NCBI RefSeq assembly: GCF_000714815.1
Contig: NZ_JMIH01000021.1
Span: 124,001-188,000 of the forward strand
From: Anditalea andensis
GTDB taxonomy: Bacteria; Bacteroidota; Bacteroidia; Cytophagales; Cyclobacteriaceae
Direction: 5' to 3'
DNA length: 64,000 nucleotides
A program made the translations under genes and the position numbers. A model generated the notes under the pieces. That model worked only from the letters and a program-made list of their open reading frames with translations, was not told where the DNA came from and did not search any database. Positions 1 to 9,334 of the stretch are shown piece after piece; position 1 is the first letter of the stretch; each line of letters starts with the position of its first letter.

Positions 1-546
1 ACAGCGGCAGGGCTGTTACTTGTCATCTCTACATCCGTATCCAGGGATCTCTTCAGAACGTTCAGACCTACCATGACAGAAAAAACAGAATTGAGAATAG
101 CCAGAGCCTCTGCAGCAGTGGCCGTGGGTATAGCCGGTTACTTTGGTGTAAATCCTCCTGGTTTTGTAGCAGAGGTAGTTGCCTTTGCATTTGGATTGGC
201 AGCCGCTTCTTTCTTCCCGGTCATTATCATGGGTATCTTCTCCACAAGGATGAACAAAGAGGGAGCGATAGCTGGGATGCTTTCAGGTCTGATATTTACA
301 TTGAGTTATATTATCTATTTCAAATTCGGCCAAACCCTTTTCGGATTATCTCCGGAAGCAGTTTCACCCAGTAACTGGCTTTTGGGCATATCCCCAGAGG
401 GAATTGGGGCAGTGGGTATGGTAATCAACTTTGTGGCCTGTTATATAGTGTCTAAATCCACCCCTGCCCCACCGCAGGAAGTACAGGATATCATACAGGA
501 AATAAGAATCCCCAGAGGTGCTAAAAAACCCATAGAAGGTCATTAA
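1..546 (+). CDS. Sodium:solute symporter (SSS family), C-terminal part
   Basis: The reading frame is open from the first base and ends with TAA at 546, so the gene starts before the window. The visible ~181 residues begin with a TAAGLLLVISTSVSRDL-like segment, the serine/threonine-rich helix typical of late SSS transporters such as the acetate permease ActP. At least three hydrophobic segments follow, with a short charged tail. Together with the downstream kinase and acetyl-CoA synthetase, this suggests Na+-coupled uptake of acetate or another short-chain monocarboxylate; the substrate is inferred from context. The methionine at 73 lies inside the conserved segment and is not the real start. 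A terminator hairpin follows at 570-597. Confidence 0.88.
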   Translation, partial: TAAGLLLVISTSVSRDLFRTFRPTMTEKTELRIARASAAVAVGIAGYFGVNPPGFVAEVVAFAFGLAAASFFPVIIMGIFSTRMNKEGAIAGMLSGLIFTLSYIIYFKFGQTLFGLSPEAVSPSNWLLGISPEGIGAVGMVINFVACYIVSKSTPAPPQEVQDIIQEIRIPRGAKKPIEGH

Positions 547-569
547 TAGCTTATAAGAATAGTAAAAGC

Positions 570-603
570 GACTCCGACATGAATTTTTGTCGGAGTCTCA
601 CTT
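570..603 (+). terminator. Intrinsic terminator after the symporter gene
   Basis: A perfect 10-bp stem (GACTCCGACA at 570-579, TGTCGGAGTC at 588-597) with an 8-base loop lies 24 bases after the symporter stop and is followed by a T-rich run. It separates the symporter transcript, at least partly, from the small membrane protein and sensor kinase downstream. Confidence 0.8.
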
Positions 604-649
604 TTATTCGCCAACGAAAAGGATTATCTTCATTAAGAAACCACTGGAC

Positions 650-862
650 ATGAAGCCCTCTTTAAAGAATCACTATTTATGGGTAACGTTTTTGATTGGG
701 ATGTTCTTCTTGAATTATCCTGTACTGTCTATCTATAATCTGCCCAAATTTTGGTTTGGTATCCCTATTTTGTATTTCATGATATTTACACTATGGATGC
801 TTTTAATCAGTATAACCTATTTGATCATTAAAACTACCTCAAAAGAAAAGGATGATAAATAA
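650..862 (+). CDS. Small two-helix membrane protein, DUF3311-like
   Basis: This 70-residue protein has two hydrophobic helices (about residues 11-27 and 36-60) and a basic C-terminal tail. The block between the helices (PVLSIYN...FGIPILYF...W) resembles small DUF3311 proteins, which usually sit beside SSS transporters, so it may be a partner of the symporter or of the symporter-like kinase. A longer reading from TTG at 587 would start inside the terminator hairpin, so I chose the ATG at 650. It overlaps the next gene by 11 bases, which indicates translational coupling. The family assignment is by eye and tentative; the membrane topology is clear. Confidence 0.7.
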   Translation: MKPSLKNHYLWVTFLIGMFFLNYPVLSIYNLPKFWFGIPILYFMIFTLWMLLISITYLIIKTTSKEKDDK

Positions 863-3596
863 TGGTATCATCATAGCGTTTACTTTTGGTTATTTGGCAC
901 TGCTTTTTGCCATAGCTTGGTTTTCGGAAAAAGCATCAGTTAAAGGAAGGCATCTCTCTAATCACCCCTTCATTTATGCCCTGTCCTTGGCTGTTTATTG
1001 TACGGCATGGACCTACTATGGGTCAGTAGGAAGAGCGTCTACCAATGGTATGGAATTCTTGACCATATTCATCGGTCCCAGCCTTATAGCACCACTTTGG
1101 TGGATCATAATGCGCAAAATCATCAGGATATCCAAAATCCAACAGATATCCTCCATAGCAGATTTTATTTCCAGCAGATATGGAAAAAATATAACCCTAG
1201 GCGGCATCGTAACTGTATTTTCATTACTTGGTATTATTCCATATATCTCTCTGCAGATAAAAGCTGTAGCCACTTCATTTGAAACCTTACGCACATTGGA
1301 TGCCACACCTTTAATCGAAGCTGTGCCATTCTTTCAAGATACTGCTTTTTACCTTTCATTGGGGCTGGCTTTATTTACTATTTTATTTGGTACGAGAAAA
1401 ATTGAGGCAACTGCTCAACATGAAGGTATGGTCATGGCTATAGCGTTTGAATCGATATTTAAACTGTTCGCTTTTCTGGCGGTTGGGCTATTTGTTACTT
1501 ATTATATATTTGATGGATTCTCAGACATTTTTACCCAGTCCACTGCTCAGGGATTAGATCATTTATTTTTATTGAACAGTGGAGGAGCTGGTACATCTGA
1601 CTGGTTTTATATGAGTGTACTTTCTATGATGGCTATTCTGTTTTTGCCGAGGCAGTTCCAGATGGGTGTAATAGAAAACAATAATGAAAAGCATCTGGAT
1701 ACCGCCATGTGGCTTTTTCCTTTTTACCTTCTATTGATCAATATATTTGTGTTACCGATAGCTTTGGGTGGCCTTATACATTTTCCTACAGGAAGTGTGG
1801 ATGCTGACATCTTTGTACTGGCTTTACCTATTTCTTTTAAGCAAGAATGGCTAGCATTATTGGTATTCCTGGGTGGATTTTCTGCAGCTACCAGTATGAT
1901 CATTGTCTCGGCTGTTGCATTGAGCACCATGGTAAGCAATAATCTGGTGATGCCTTTATTGCTGATCAATGAAAATTTTCAAAAACGATATCAGCATAGA
2001 TTAAGTAGTGTATTAATATGGACAAGGCGCATTGCTATATTGTGCATTATAATAACTGCCTACATTTATTACAGAGAAATATCCGCCAAGTTTTCCCTCG
2101 TGTCCATAGGACTTATTTCTTTTGTAGCCATAGCACAGTTTACACCGGCTATCATAGGTGGTATATATTGGAAAAAAGCGACAAGGGTGGGTGCCCTTAT
2201 GGGAATCGCGGCAGGATTTATGATCTGGTTTTATACATTGGTCTTACCTACTATAGTCACCAGTGGGTATCTTCCTGAGGACATTATGACCGTGGGCCCT
2301 TTTGGAATAAGTATCCTTAAACCCTATGCGCTGCTCGGGTTTGAATCCATGGATTTTGTCAGCCATGGGCTGTTCTTTAGTCTATCCACTAATCTCCTAT
2401 TATTTGCCACATTCTCATTACTCAGTGTGCAAAGCTCAAAGGAGCATAATCAAGCCGTAATATTTGTAGATATATTTAAATACAGTACCATATTGGACAC
2501 TTCTATCGTGTGGAAAGGCCAAGCTTATCTACCCGATCTAAAATCGCTACTGCATAATTTTCTGGGGGAATCGAAAACAAAAAGTATGTTGGACGATTTT
2601 TTCAGAAAAAGAAATAAAAACATAGGTGCCTCAGAATATGCAGATGCTGAACTGGTGAATTTTGCTGAAAGGCTGCTTTCAGGGATCATAGGAGCAGCTT
2701 CTGCCAGAATCATGGTAGGCTCAGTTGTCAAAGAGGAAGAAATCAGTATGAACGAGGTATTGGGGATCTTAAAAGAAACACAGGAATTAAAACTGCTCAA
2801 CGAAAAATTAAAGATCAAAACTTCTGAACTTAAAAAAGCTTCCGACAAACTAAAAAATTTAAATGAAAGGCTCCTGCTCAATGATGAGCTGAAAGATGAG
2901 TTTATATCGACAGTTACGCATGAGATGAAAACTCCCATTACCTCTATACGGGCATTTTCTGAAATATTACTGGATGAAGACCTGCCTGAGGAAGAAAGAA
3001 AAAAATTTTTGGACATTATCATTAAAGAAACTAAGAGAATGAACAGATTGATAGACCAAGTGTTGGATATTGAAAAGTTTGACTCGGGAAAGCAGAAACT
3101 AAATTTAATTGAGACTGACATCAGGATTATGATATTACAAGCTAGTGATAGCGTCCACCATCTTTTTAAAGAAAGGGGTATAGCTTATAATATTAACATA
3201 GATTTACCAGAAGCCACTATTGAGCTGGATGAAGATAGGATCAAACAGGTATTATTAAATCTCCTTTCAAATGCATTGAAATTTGCTAGAGGATATGTAG
3301 AACTGAATGCTTTCTGGCAAAATGGTACTATACACATACAGGTGATGGATGATGGACCGGGAATATCTGACGATGAAAGGGCTTTCATTTTTGACAAGTT
3401 TTTTCAAGCAAAAAACCAGACTCAAAAAAAACCGGTAGGCAGTGGACTAGGTCTGGCCATATCTAAGAAAATCATAGAATATCACGGGGGCACTATTAAT
3501 GTAGAGAGAAAAGATAGCCGTACTGTTTTCTTCTTTACCCTGCCGGTCCATCCCAAAATAACATTGGCAGAAAAAGCAAATAGCTATGATGCATAA
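852..3596 (+). CDS. SSS-transporter/histidine kinase fusion (CbrA/CrbS-like sensor)
   Basis: The 914 residues begin with a PutP-like sodium/solute symporter domain of about 12-13 helices (residues ~1-560). A coiled-coil linker (~640-680) follows, then a HisKA dimerisation domain with the phospho-acceptor H690 in VTHEMKTP. The HATPase domain has the N box (N807), DDGPGIS near 834 and GSGLGLAI from 863. No PAS or receiver domain is visible. Kinases of this build (CbrA, CrbS) couple a transporter-like sensor to control of carbon use; CrbS in Vibrio controls acs and the acetate switch. Its position between a symporter and acs supports acetate or carboxylate sensing. It overlaps the receiver gene by 11 bases. 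Confidence 0.9.
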   Translation: MINNGIIIAFTFGYLALLFAIAWFSEKASVKGRHLSNHPFIYALSLAVYCTAWTYYGSVGRASTNGMEFLTIFIGPSLIAPLWWIIMRKIIRISKIQQISSIADFISSRYGKNITLGGIVTVFSLLGIIPYISLQIKAVATSFETLRTLDATPLIEAVPFFQDTAFYLSLGLALFTILFGTRKIEATAQHEGMVMAIAFESIFKLFAFLAVGLFVTYYIFDGFSDIFTQSTAQGLDHLFLLNSGGAGTSDWFYMSVLSMMAILFLPRQFQMGVIENNNEKHLDTAMWLFPFYLLLINIFVLPIALGGLIHFPTGSVDADIFVLALPISFKQEWLALLVFLGGFSAATSMIIVSAVALSTMVSNNLVMPLLLINENFQKRYQHRLSSVLIWTRRIAILCIIITAYIYYREISAKFSLVSIGLISFVAIAQFTPAIIGGIYWKKATRVGALMGIAAGFMIWFYTLVLPTIVTSGYLPEDIMTVGPFGISILKPYALLGFESMDFVSHGLFFSLSTNLLLFATFSLLSVQSSKEHNQAVIFVDIFKYSTILDTSIVWKGQAYLPDLKSLLHNFLGESKTKSMLDDFFRKRNKNIGASEYADAELVNFAERLLSGIIGAASARIMVGSVVKEEEISMNEVLGILKETQELKLLNEKLKIKTSELKKASDKLKNLNERLLLNDELKDEFISTVTHEMKTPITSIRAFSEILLDEDLPEEERKKFLDIIIKETKRMNRLIDQVLDIEKFDSGKQKLNLIETDIRIMILQASDSVHHLFKERGIAYNINIDLPEATIELDEDRIKQVLLNLLSNALKFARGYVELNAFWQNGTIHIQVMDDGPGISDDERAFIFDKFFQAKNQTQKKPVGSGLGLAISKKIIEYHGGTINVERKDSRTVFFFTLPVHPKITLAEKANSYDA

Positions 3597-3945
3597 AATT
3601 TTAATAGTAGATGATGAACCAAATATCCTTTTAGCGCTGGAGTTTTTATTTAAAAAGGAAGGATACGAAGTATATATAGCCAGAGATGGCGAAGAAGCCA
3701 TGGGTATCATAGATGAAAAGCATCCCAATCTGGTAATACTGGATATAATGATGCCAAAGGTGGATGGTTATGAAGTATGTAAACATATTAAATCCTTACA
3801 TGGGGAAATTAAAATAATCTTCTTAACAGCAAAAACCAAACAAAGCGACATAGAAAAAGGCAAGGATTTAGGAGCTGATCTATACCTGACCAAACCTTTT
3901 TCCAACAAAGAGCTGATACATAAAATCAAAGTATTAATAACCTAA
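3586..3945 (+). CDS. Single-domain response regulator (CheY-like receiver)
   Basis: The protein is one receiver domain of 119 residues with the acidic pair D9-D10, phospho-acceptor D53 (VILDIMMP), T81 and K103, so it should be phosphorylatable. It has no DNA-binding or enzymatic output domain. It starts inside the 3' end of the kinase gene (11-base overlap), so it is almost certainly the cognate partner. In the proteobacterial CrbS/CrbR and CbrA/CbrB pairs the regulator has a DNA-binding domain; here the output must pass to another protein or act by protein contact. ATG at 3589 is an alternative start one codon later. Confidence 0.93.
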   Translation: MMHKILIVDDEPNILLALEFLFKKEGYEVYIARDGEEAMGIIDEKHPNLVILDIMMPKVDGYEVCKHIKSLHGEIKIIFLTAKTKQSDIEKGKDLGADLYLTKPFSNKELIHKIKVLIT

Positions 3946-3977
3946 AATATTTTAACACAACCTAAAATATAACAGTC

Positions 3978-5870
3978 ATGAGCAATAGAATCCATACCCT
4001 GAGCGGGTACTTTCATGAATACCAAAAATCAGTAACAGAACCGGAAAAATTTTGGGCGCGGATAGCAGATTCTTTTCACTGGAAAAAAAGGTGGGACAAA
4101 GTGCTGGAATGGGATTTTGAAAGTCCTGATATCAAGTGGTTTGTCAATGCCAAACTGAATATAACTGAAAATATACTTGAAAGACATCTATATACCATCG
4201 GAGACCGTCCTGCTATCATTTGGGAACCTAATGATCCTAGTGAAGAAGGAAGGACGATAACCTATAGGGAGCTTTACCACGAAGTTTGCCGCTTTTCAAA
4301 TGCATTGAAGTCAAAGGGAATCGGTAAGGGGGATAAAGTAATAATTTATATGCCCATGATACCCGAAGCTGCTGTGGCCATGCTGGCCTGCGCACGGATA
4401 GGAGCCATACACTCAGTCGTTTTTGCTGGTTTCAGTTCTACCGCTCTGTCCGATAGGGTGAATGATTGCGGGGCAAAAGCTATATTGACCTCTGACGGGA
4501 ATTTCAGGGGCAATAAAAAAATTCCTGTAAAGGAAGTGGTAGATACAGCCTTGGAAAACTGTACTGTAGAAACTGTTATAGTGGTCAAGAGAACTGGGCA
4601 GGAAATCGATATGTTAGATGGACGGGACTATTGGTGGCATGAAGTCATCGAAGGTCATGAAGACAATAATGTCGCTGAGGAGATGGACAGTGAAGATATG
4701 CTCTTCATCCTATATACTTCAGGGTCTACCGGTAAGCCCAAAGGAGTGGTTCATACCATTGGTGGTTATATGATCTATACCAAATATACGTTTGAAAATG
4801 TATTTCAGTATTCACAAGGTGATGTCTTCTGGTGTACTGCGGATATAGGATGGGTTACCGGCCATTCTTATATCGTATATGGTCCATTGCTTGCAGGCGG
4901 TACTACCGTGATGTATGAAGGGGTGCCTACCTATCCTGATGCGGGGAGGTTTTGGGCTGTAATAGATAAATATCGGGTAAATCAATTTTATACTGCACCT
5001 ACTGCCATCAGGGCCTTGCAGGCTTTTGGCACGGAACCAATACAGCAATATAAGTTAGAATCTCTAAAAGTCCTGGGATCTGTGGGAGAGCCTATCAATG
5101 AAGAGGCCTGGCACTGGTACCATACCCATATCGGTAAAAGCAAATGCCCTATAGTGGATACATGGTGGCAAACGGAAACTGGTGGAATTATGATATCACC
5201 TCTCGCGGGTATTACTCCTACCAAACCTGCATATGCCACCCTTCCACTTCCCGGCATACAATTGTTTGTGATGGATGCAGATGGAAATAAATTAGTAGGT
5301 AATTCTGTAGAAGGAAACCTTTGCATAGGATTTCCCTGGCCGGGAATGATCAGGACTACCTATGGTGATCATGATCGCTGCAAACAAACGTACTTTTCTA
5401 CCTACAAAGGAATGTATTTTACTGGAGACGGTGTAAAAAGAGACCATGACGGCTATTATAGAATCCTGGGCAGGGTGGATGACGTAATTAATGTCTCCGG
5501 ACATAGATTTGGTACTGCAGAGGTAGAAAATGCCATCAATGAACATCCTCTCGTACTGGAATCAGCAGTAGTAGGCTATCCCCATGAAGTAAAAGGGCAA
5601 GGCATATATGCCTATGTCATCTGTGATATGACCAACAGAACCGAGGCCAATCTGACCAATGAAATAAAGGAATCAGTAACCAAAATCATAGGTCCTATAG
5701 CCAAGCCAGATAAAATACAGATCGTCTCAGGACTTCCAAAAACCCGCTCAGGTAAAATCATGCGCAGGATCCTGCGTAAAGTAGCTGAAGGAAATTTAGA
5801 TAATATGGGTGATACCTCTACCCTTCTGGACCCTGAAGTAGTGGAGGAAATCATCAAAGGCAGAAAATAA
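3978..5870 (+). CDS. acs: Acetyl-CoA synthetase (AMP-forming)
   Basis: This cytoplasmic enzyme converts acetate, ATP and CoA to acetyl-CoA via acetyl-AMP. At 630 residues it is close to the usual ~650. It shows the AMP-binding P-loop YTSGSTGKPKG (residues 246-256), the WWQTETGG motif and the C-terminal PKTRSGKIMRR motif, where K593 is the catalytic lysine that is acetylated in other species. It lies 32 bases after the receiver gene and 15 before the cNMP/CBS gene, in one run of same-strand genes. With the symporter upstream it forms an acetate uptake and activation unit. Confidence 0.96.
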   Translation: MSNRIHTLSGYFHEYQKSVTEPEKFWARIADSFHWKKRWDKVLEWDFESPDIKWFVNAKLNITENILERHLYTIGDRPAIIWEPNDPSEEGRTITYRELYHEVCRFSNALKSKGIGKGDKVIIYMPMIPEAAVAMLACARIGAIHSVVFAGFSSTALSDRVNDCGAKAILTSDGNFRGNKKIPVKEVVDTALENCTVETVIVVKRTGQEIDMLDGRDYWWHEVIEGHEDNNVAEEMDSEDMLFILYTSGSTGKPKGVVHTIGGYMIYTKYTFENVFQYSQGDVFWCTADIGWVTGHSYIVYGPLLAGGTTVMYEGVPTYPDAGRFWAVIDKYRVNQFYTAPTAIRALQAFGTEPIQQYKLESLKVLGSVGEPINEEAWHWYHTHIGKSKCPIVDTWWQTETGGIMISPLAGITPTKPAYATLPLPGIQLFVMDADGNKLVGNSVEGNLCIGFPWPGMIRTTYGDHDRCKQTYFSTYKGMYFTGDGVKRDHDGYYRILGRVDDVINVSGHRFGTAEVENAINEHPLVLESAVVGYPHEVKGQGIYAYVICDMTNRTEANLTNEIKESVTKIIGPIAKPDKIQIVSGLPKTRSGKIMRRILRKVAEGNLDNMGDTSTLLDPEVVEEIIKGRK

Positions 5871-5885
5871 TCTATCAGCAAGAAT

Positions 5886-7829
5886 ATGTCCAATGTAATC
5901 GTAAACAGGGTAAAAGAATTCCTGCGCAGATTTCCTCCATTTACATTTCTGGATGAAAAATCTCTGGAGCATGTGTCCACTGAAGTGGAAGTAAGATACT
6001 ATGGACAGGGTGACAAAGTTTTTGGGCAGGGTGAACCTGCCCAGAACTTTTTTTTTGTCATAAAAGAAGGATCCGTAAAACTGACTGAAAACCAAAACGG
6101 GGAGTCCAAGGTCAGAGAAATTTGTGATGAAGGAGATGTATTTGGAGTATTGGCACTTTTAGGAAAAAGGCCCTATATTTTGAATGCCCAAGCTTATGAG
6201 GATACATTAATCTATGCCATCCCTGTAGCCGTATTTGAAAAAATATTGGAAGAAAACAGCAGCGTGAGTTTATATTTTGCTGCTGGATTTGCATCAGGAC
6301 AAGTAGTAATCAGATCTGAACTGTCCCAATCTAAGCAGGCCAGAAAACTATTAACCCCTCCTTCACAGGAAGATGGGCTAATGATATTCACAGGGCAATC
6401 AAATTTAAATTACAGTAAAGATGTACTGACCTCCCCTATGGGAGTACCCACACATGTAGCCGTAAAAAAAATGGCTGAAAAAGGAGTAGGCTCAATAGTA
6501 ATAGTTTCAGAAAACCAATTCCCCTTGGGGATCATTACAGACAAAGATCTCAGGAATAATTTAATAGCTCAAAACAGGCCATATGATACACCTGTGGAGA
6601 TGATCATGACCAGTCCGGTGTTGACGCATCGCAGGGAAGAAACTTTTGCCAATTTATATCTCACCATGATCAAAAACAGGCTTCATCATCTCATTTTTAC
6701 AGAAGATGGCACTGATCAGAGTAAGGTAACAGGATTGGTTTCCGATCATGATATTCTCTTATCCCAGGGAAACAATCCAGCTGTAATCATTAATGCCATA
6801 TTGAATACTTGGGATATAAACGAAATGGCTGTATTGAGAAGCAGATCTGATAAGTTATTGAAGCATTACCTGGAAAATGAAATTTCCATTGATTTTATAG
6901 CTAAGATAATGTCAGAAATTAACGACATCCTAATCGTCAGAGCCGTTACTATAGCGATCAAAAAATGGGAGAAAGTGTATCCAAAAGAAAGCAAAATTAA
7001 ATTTAGCTTTCTATTATTGGGCAGTGAAGGAAGAGAAGAGCAGCTATTACGTACGGATCTGGACAATGCTATTGTTTTTGAGGATGTACCTGCCGATGAA
7101 TTACCTAAAGTACAGGAGTATATGCTTCTCATAGGACAGGAAGTGATCGAAATTTTATTAACCTGTGGTTTTCATCCCTGTCCGGCAGATATGATGGCGA
7201 GTAACCCTAAATGGTGTCAGCCACTATCGCGCTGGAAAAAGTATTTCACCACTTGGATCACCAATCCTGAAGCAGAATCTTTATTGGCTGCCTCCATCTT
7301 TTTTGATTTCCGAAATATCTATGGATCTACCTATTTTGCCGAAGAGATGATACAACATATCTATGAAGAAATAGAGGGCAGGCAGATTTTTCTGAATTTT
7401 CTGGCTAAAAACGCCTATATGAACCCAGCACCATTGGGGTTTTTCAGGGAATTTGTAGTAGAAAAATCAGGTGAGCACCGGGACAAATTTGATATCAAAA
7501 TGAGGGCAATGATGCCTTTAGTGGATATATCAAGATTATTAGTACTTAGTAAAAAAGTTATTGGAGTAAACAATACTTTTAAGCGATTTGAAAAATTGGC
7601 AGAGCTGGAGCCACAAAACAAAAGATTATTTGAAGAAGCCGGCGAAGCATATGAAATCATGATGCGAATGCGAGCCCTAGAAGGATTACGCTCTTCAAAT
7701 TCAGGAAGGTTTCTAGATCCAAAATCTTTGGGCAAGATCCAGCGGCAGCTCTTAAGAAATGCTTTTGAGCCTATAAATGATCTACATAAGCTCATCCGAA
7801 CCCGCTTTCAGCTAGACTATTTTGGGTAG
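5886..7829 (+). CDS. cNMP-binding/CBS-domain/DUF294 nucleotidyltransferase protein
   Basis: This soluble 647-residue protein has a cyclic-nucleotide-binding-like beta barrel (about 15-130), a CBS pair (about 170-290) and a GlnD-like putative nucleotidyltransferase domain (DUF294). The last contains GSEGREEQ from residue 379, followed by TDLDNAIVFED, with a helical C-terminal domain after it. Relatives sit beside acs/actP and an exonuclease in many bacteria. CBS and cNMP domains often sense adenine nucleotides, and Acs makes AMP, so a link to energy charge is plausible. The target of the nucleotidyltransferase is unknown. A 4-base gap separates it from the exonuclease gene if that starts at 7834. 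Confidence 0.88.
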   Translation: MSNVIVNRVKEFLRRFPPFTFLDEKSLEHVSTEVEVRYYGQGDKVFGQGEPAQNFFFVIKEGSVKLTENQNGESKVREICDEGDVFGVLALLGKRPYILNAQAYEDTLIYAIPVAVFEKILEENSSVSLYFAAGFASGQVVIRSELSQSKQARKLLTPPSQEDGLMIFTGQSNLNYSKDVLTSPMGVPTHVAVKKMAEKGVGSIVIVSENQFPLGIITDKDLRNNLIAQNRPYDTPVEMIMTSPVLTHRREETFANLYLTMIKNRLHHLIFTEDGTDQSKVTGLVSDHDILLSQGNNPAVIINAILNTWDINEMAVLRSRSDKLLKHYLENEISIDFIAKIMSEINDILIVRAVTIAIKKWEKVYPKESKIKFSFLLLGSEGREEQLLRTDLDNAIVFEDVPADELPKVQEYMLLIGQEVIEILLTCGFHPCPADMMASNPKWCQPLSRWKKYFTTWITNPEAESLLAASIFFDFRNIYGSTYFAEEMIQHIYEEIEGRQIFLNFLAKNAYMNPAPLGFFREFVVEKSGEHRDKFDIKMRAMMPLVDISRLLVLSKKVIGVNNTFKRFEKLAELEPQNKRLFEEAGEAYEIMMRMRALEGLRSSNSGRFLDPKSLGKIQRQLLRNAFEPINDLHKLIRTRFQLDYFG

Positions 7830-7833
7830 ATAT

Positions 7834-8508
7834 ATGGGATGGTTAGACTATTTTATTACAAGGGATAATGTTCCCAAAGCACCATTTGTGCTGAAGTATG
7901 AATCAATGAACCAACAAAATATTCCCGGGATCAGGGCAATAGGAAGGTTGCCTTTTACAATTTTGGATACGGAAACCACCGGTCTAAATCCCAAGGAGGA
8001 CTATATTTTATCATTTGGCGCAGTAAAGCTCAATGGATATACCATAAAAGTACATACAGCCACAGAATTATATCTCAATGCCCCCGTTATTAAAAATGAA
8101 GCTATCAAGGTACATGGGATTATACCTAGAAATGAATATACCCAGCTTTTTATATTTGCTGAAAAATTACTTTCCTATATCGGAACAGATATTATAGTAG
8201 GCCACCATATAGGATTTGATATTGCTTTGATAGAAAAAGCAATGAAACCATTTGGTCTTAGAAAAATACTAAACCCTGTGATAGATACACTGGATCTGGC
8301 ATTAAGGATAGAAAAAGGACCTTATTTTGATTATCAGCGAGAACCGGCATCATATAGTTTAGACCAGTTATGTACGCGGTATGGTATAGAAGTAGATGAC
8401 CGACATACTGCAGCCGGAGATGCTTTCCTGACCGCTCAGCTACTGATGAAACTACTCAAGATAGCAGAGAAAAAGGGTATTAGAACATATAAAGAGCTGA
8501 TGAGGTAA
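7834..8508 (+). CDS. DEDD-family 3'-5' exonuclease (PolIII epsilon-like)
   Basis: The 224 residues form an RNase T/DnaQ-type exonuclease: D45-x-E47 in LDTETTGL, the Exo II region VGHHIGFD, and a C-terminal DRHTAAGDAFLTAQLL segment supplying the catalytic H and D. These residues bind two metal ions for 3'-5' cleavage. I chose ATG at 7834, 4 bases after the previous stop, over the TTG at 7822, which lies inside the upstream gene. Genes like this repeatedly follow DUF294/CBS genes in acetate loci, so it may act with that protein rather than in replication; the substrate is unknown. Confidence 0.85.
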   Translation: MGWLDYFITRDNVPKAPFVLKYESMNQQNIPGIRAIGRLPFTILDTETTGLNPKEDYILSFGAVKLNGYTIKVHTATELYLNAPVIKNEAIKVHGIIPRNEYTQLFIFAEKLLSYIGTDIIVGHHIGFDIALIEKAMKPFGLRKILNPVIDTLDLALRIEKGPYFDYQREPASYSLDQLCTRYGIEVDDRHTAAGDAFLTAQLLMKLLKIAEKKGIRTYKELMR

Positions 8509-8618
8509 TTAGATGAAAATGTAGGGAGTGCTGTAGTTTAGACATCTAGGTTAATGGTTTTACCCAATAGCCAAATCTTTAAGAATTTATTCGTTTACGA
8601 ATCGCAATTATATTTATG

Positions 8619-9325
8619 TTAATGTACCAAATCATTGAAAAAATCTTTTAAAACTATTGCCAATAAGTCTGTTTGCTCCATTCCTGCAAAATGTACACCG
8701 GCGTGCATTATAGTCCAATAGGTGATATTGAAACTTTTTACGATATATGAACATGGTGGTGCAGGCAATTCATAGAATATCGCGAATCCAACAGGAGTTT
8801 TTATGTAATCGTTTTCGCTAAATTGTAAAGGATGTTTTGCTGTTTTTGTTATACATCCGGATTGATGAATGAATGGTTTGAGTAATACCAATAGAGTGCT
8901 ACGTTTGCAAGTAATTCATCCTTTGTAAATACAGAATTGATTACTCCATTGTTATCGCTCTGCGAATTGAATTTTTCAATAATCCAGGCACATAATCCTA
9001 TAGGCGAATCATTTAATCCAATGGGTTTGGTGCTTTGTATATATGCATATGCAGCTTCTTTAGAGCCCAGTCGAATGCGTATTTTTGTAAAGCTATAACT
9101 TCATATGTCAACTCTTCACCTTCTTTTAAAAATGGTTTATAAGAGCCGGATTTGTAATTTAGATGTAACCCAATTAGGTTTGTAGGATATTTTAAAGCTA
9201 ACCAAGAACTTGGTCCGCCACCCATATCTCCACTTTGTGTTCCATATTTTTCATCCCCTAATTCCATCATTAATTTGTGCCATAAATGAGCCACAAATTC
9301 TGAATTGCAACCTTCAGCCTGACTT
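8619..9325 (-). pseudogene. Decayed epoxide hydrolase (alpha/beta hydrolase) remnant
   Basis: Read on the minus strand, the pieces match the C-terminal two thirds of EHN-type epoxide hydrolases but lie in different frames. The part from ~9325 to ~9060 reads HLWHKLMMELG, then QSGDMGG (normally GGDWG, with the nucleophilic Asp kept), then LALKYPTNLIGLHLN. A frame change near 9050 gives AYIQSTKPIGLNDSPIGL, AWIIEKF and TKDELLANVALYWYY. A stop near 8850 and another frame change lead to TPVGFAIFYELPAPP and HAGVHFAGMEQ (normally GGHFAALEQ). The N-terminal EHN domain is missing: a stop and then the fad-operon terminator lie directly upstream. It cannot make a full enzyme. A tidy frame makes recent inactivation likely. 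Confidence 0.8.
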
Positions 9326-9334
9326 TATAAAAGA

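Noticed and set aside
587-649. TTG-started N-terminal extension of the small membrane protein
   Set aside because: The start would be inside the terminator hairpin at 570-597; ATG at 650 gives a compact two-helix protein.
2525-3121. 198-residue antisense open frame
   Set aside because: Serine- and phenylalanine-rich low-complexity text opposite the kinase linker; a shadow of its Lys/Glu-rich coding strand.
7822-7833. TTG start for the exonuclease
   Set aside because: It lies within the end of the upstream gene and adds only four residues; ATG at 7834 follows the upstream stop.
8619-9294. Two separate small genes (90 and 93 residues) on the minus strand
   Set aside because: Together with the frames between them they read as one broken epoxide hydrolase, so I list one pseudogene.
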